64,000 nt of DNA from Closterium sp. NIES-65 (taxonomy: Eukaryota; Streptophyta; Zygnematophyceae; Desmidiales; Closteriaceae), in NCBI GenBank assembly GCA_948144175.1, contig CANXME010001258.1, positions 2,217,001 to 2,281,000 of the forward strand. The letters are read 5' to 3'. The notes under the pieces are model-generated. The model made no database searches and was not told the origin of the DNA. It worked only from the letters and a program-made list of their open reading frames with translations. The translations under genes were made by a program, and so were the position numbers. Each line of letters begins with the position of its first letter. Position 1 is the stretch's first letter. Shown here one piece after another: positions 62,944-64,000 of this stretch.

Positions 62944-64000
62944 ACCTGGTTGAGCCTGTTGAGGTAGCTGTCGACTCTCGTCCTGCTGGGGGTGCTGAGC
63001 CTGGGGGTGCTGAGCCTGGGGGTGTGGAGCCTGGGGGTGTGGAGCCTGGGGGTGCTGAGCTTGAGGGTACTGAGCCTGGGGGTGCTGAGCATGGGGGTGT
63101 GGAGCCTGGGGGTGCTGTTCTTGGGGGTGCTGAGCTTCGGGGTGCTCAGCCGCAGAGTCCGGAGTCTGGAGGTTCTGGGTCTGGAGGTACTGGACCTGGG
63201 AGTCCTACACCTGGAGGAGCCCTCTCCTCGGAGCAGCTGCGTGAGTGGTACTTACAGTACTGCAGCCTCAGTAGAGGTGCCGCTCGAGCCGGGCGTGCTG
63301 CTGGGACTGGTGCTAGTGCTTCTCCTCCCAGTCCGGAGCTCCCCTCCCGTGAGCGGATCCGTGAGTGGTACGAGCGGCGCTGCACTCTTCGGAGTGGCGT
63401 GCCTCGTGTTGCGGACCCCACTGCCATGGGCGCTGCTGCTGGTGCTGCGGACCCGGACGTTGGAGCTGCTGCTGGTGCTAAGGACCCGGGTGTTGGAGCT
63501 GCTGCTGGTGCTGCGGACCCGGGTGTTGGAGCTGCTGCTGGTGCTGAGGACCCAGGTGTTGGAGCTGCGGCTGGTGCTGCGGACCCGGGCGTTGGAGCTA
63601 CTGCTGGTGCTGAGGACCCGGGTGTTGGAGCTGCTACTGGTGCTGCGGGCCCGGGCGTTGGAGCTGCTGCTGGTGCTGCGGACCCGAGCGTTGGCGCTTC
63701 TGCTGGTGCTGCGGACCCAGGTGTTGGAGCTGCTGCTGGTGCTATGGACCCTGGTACTGGTGTCCCTGCTAGCTCTGGTGTCGCTGCACGGTCACGGCCG
63801 TACTTCGTTCCGCTCCTTCAGCAGGTTCTTGGTCAGCTCCCTCCTCCTTGTCCTCCTCCCTCCTTAGCGTGTCCTCCGTCTGTCCAGCTGCAGTCGCAGT
63901 TACCGTCTGCCTCCTCTCTCCCTGGTCCTTCTCCTTACACTGGTCCGACTGGAGGTCTTATTGAGCGTCGTGAGCCTGAGTTTCGTCTTGCGTCGCCTGT
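62944..64000 (+). pseudogene. Element J linker and start of RT spacer
   Basis: In the frame after the C-run slip: GVSQVDLVEPVEV, GAEPG/GVEPG pentapeptides (62980-63150), SSEQLREWYLQYCSLS, a second IREWYERRCTLRSG copy, an array of 36-bp units encoding ADPGVGAAAGA-type repeats (63430-63770), then SRPYFVPLLQQVLG and YTGPTGGLIERREPE, the conserved spacer before RT. The RT itself is beyond the window. Confidence 0.85.

Larger units (their letters stand above)
59052..64000 (+). mobile_element. Copia LTR retrotransposon J (partial, runs off window end)
   Basis: LTR 59052-59187 (136 bp) and a primer-binding site with one base lost (TGGTATAGAGC, 59188-59198), then a minisatellite leader, full-length gag with capsid-like domain (from 59995), protease, integrase, linker repeats and the start of the RT spacer at the window end. 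It is nearly the same as element A. It is inserted in the linker of element G; the right junction is outside the window. Confidence 0.93.

Overview
The window looks like nuclear DNA of a photosynthetic green-lineage eukaryote. It holds one recognisable host gene, a chloroplast-targeted carbonic anhydrase of the LCIB family (9623-11050, two exons with GT-AG splicing), surrounded by nested transposable elements. LCIB proteins are known from green algae and have been reported from hornworts. Copia elements primed by initiator-methionine tRNA, GC-rich DNA, and premature stops concentrated at CAG/CTG (CHG) sites all fit a streptophyte alga (for example a zygnematophyte) or a hornwort. A chlorophyte cannot be excluded, and the species cannot be fixed from this sequence alone.

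Layout. 1-6139: copia element A (minus strand, cut by the window edge). 6140-9489: AT-richer intergenic DNA with one long foldback. 9490-11121: the LCIB-like gene. About 11461-18340: copia element B (plus), a different lineage, interrupted by non-autonomous element N1 (13506-14741). 18357-24130: copia fragment C (minus), interrupted by N2 (19527-21069) and N3 (21169-22611). 24131-28686: copia fragment D (plus), interrupted by N4 (24780-26845), whose 5' LTR is itself interrupted by a 347-bp LTR element, S (24988-25334). 28687-29925: fragment E (minus; LTR, leader, gag start). 30093-39983: a pogo-like DNA transposon P with copia element F (30720-38036) inside it. 39984-42690: poorly understood DNA with a possible LINE remnant. 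42690-59051: copia fragment G, interrupted by Tnt1-like element H (45575-58574, 875-bp LTRs), itself interrupted by copia element I (49979-56701). 59052-64000: copia element J, same family as A, cut by the window end.

Target-site duplications were read directly for N1 (CCCTG), N2 (GGTGG), N4 (GTGAA), S (CCTTT), H (CTGAG) and I (GCAGG), and imperfectly for N3 and F. They give a firm order of insertion. Removing N1 rejoins B's frame, removing N4 rejoins D's, and removing I rejoins H's reverse transcriptase.

How the elements relate. A, C, D, E, F, G, I and J form one superfamily. It has very short LTRs (about 110-140 bp), a GC-rich minisatellite leader between primer-binding site and gag, a Gag with an unusual Cys/His motif, and repetitive peptide linkers between integrase and reverse transcriptase. 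N1-N4 keep only LTRs, primer-binding site, leader and polypurine tract, so they look like parasites of that machinery. S is the extreme case: identical 139-bp LTRs around 69 bp that contain a primer-binding site and a tRNA-like pol III B box. B and H belong to other copia lineages. Almost every coding region except the LCIB-like gene carries stops, frameshifts, deletions or insertions.
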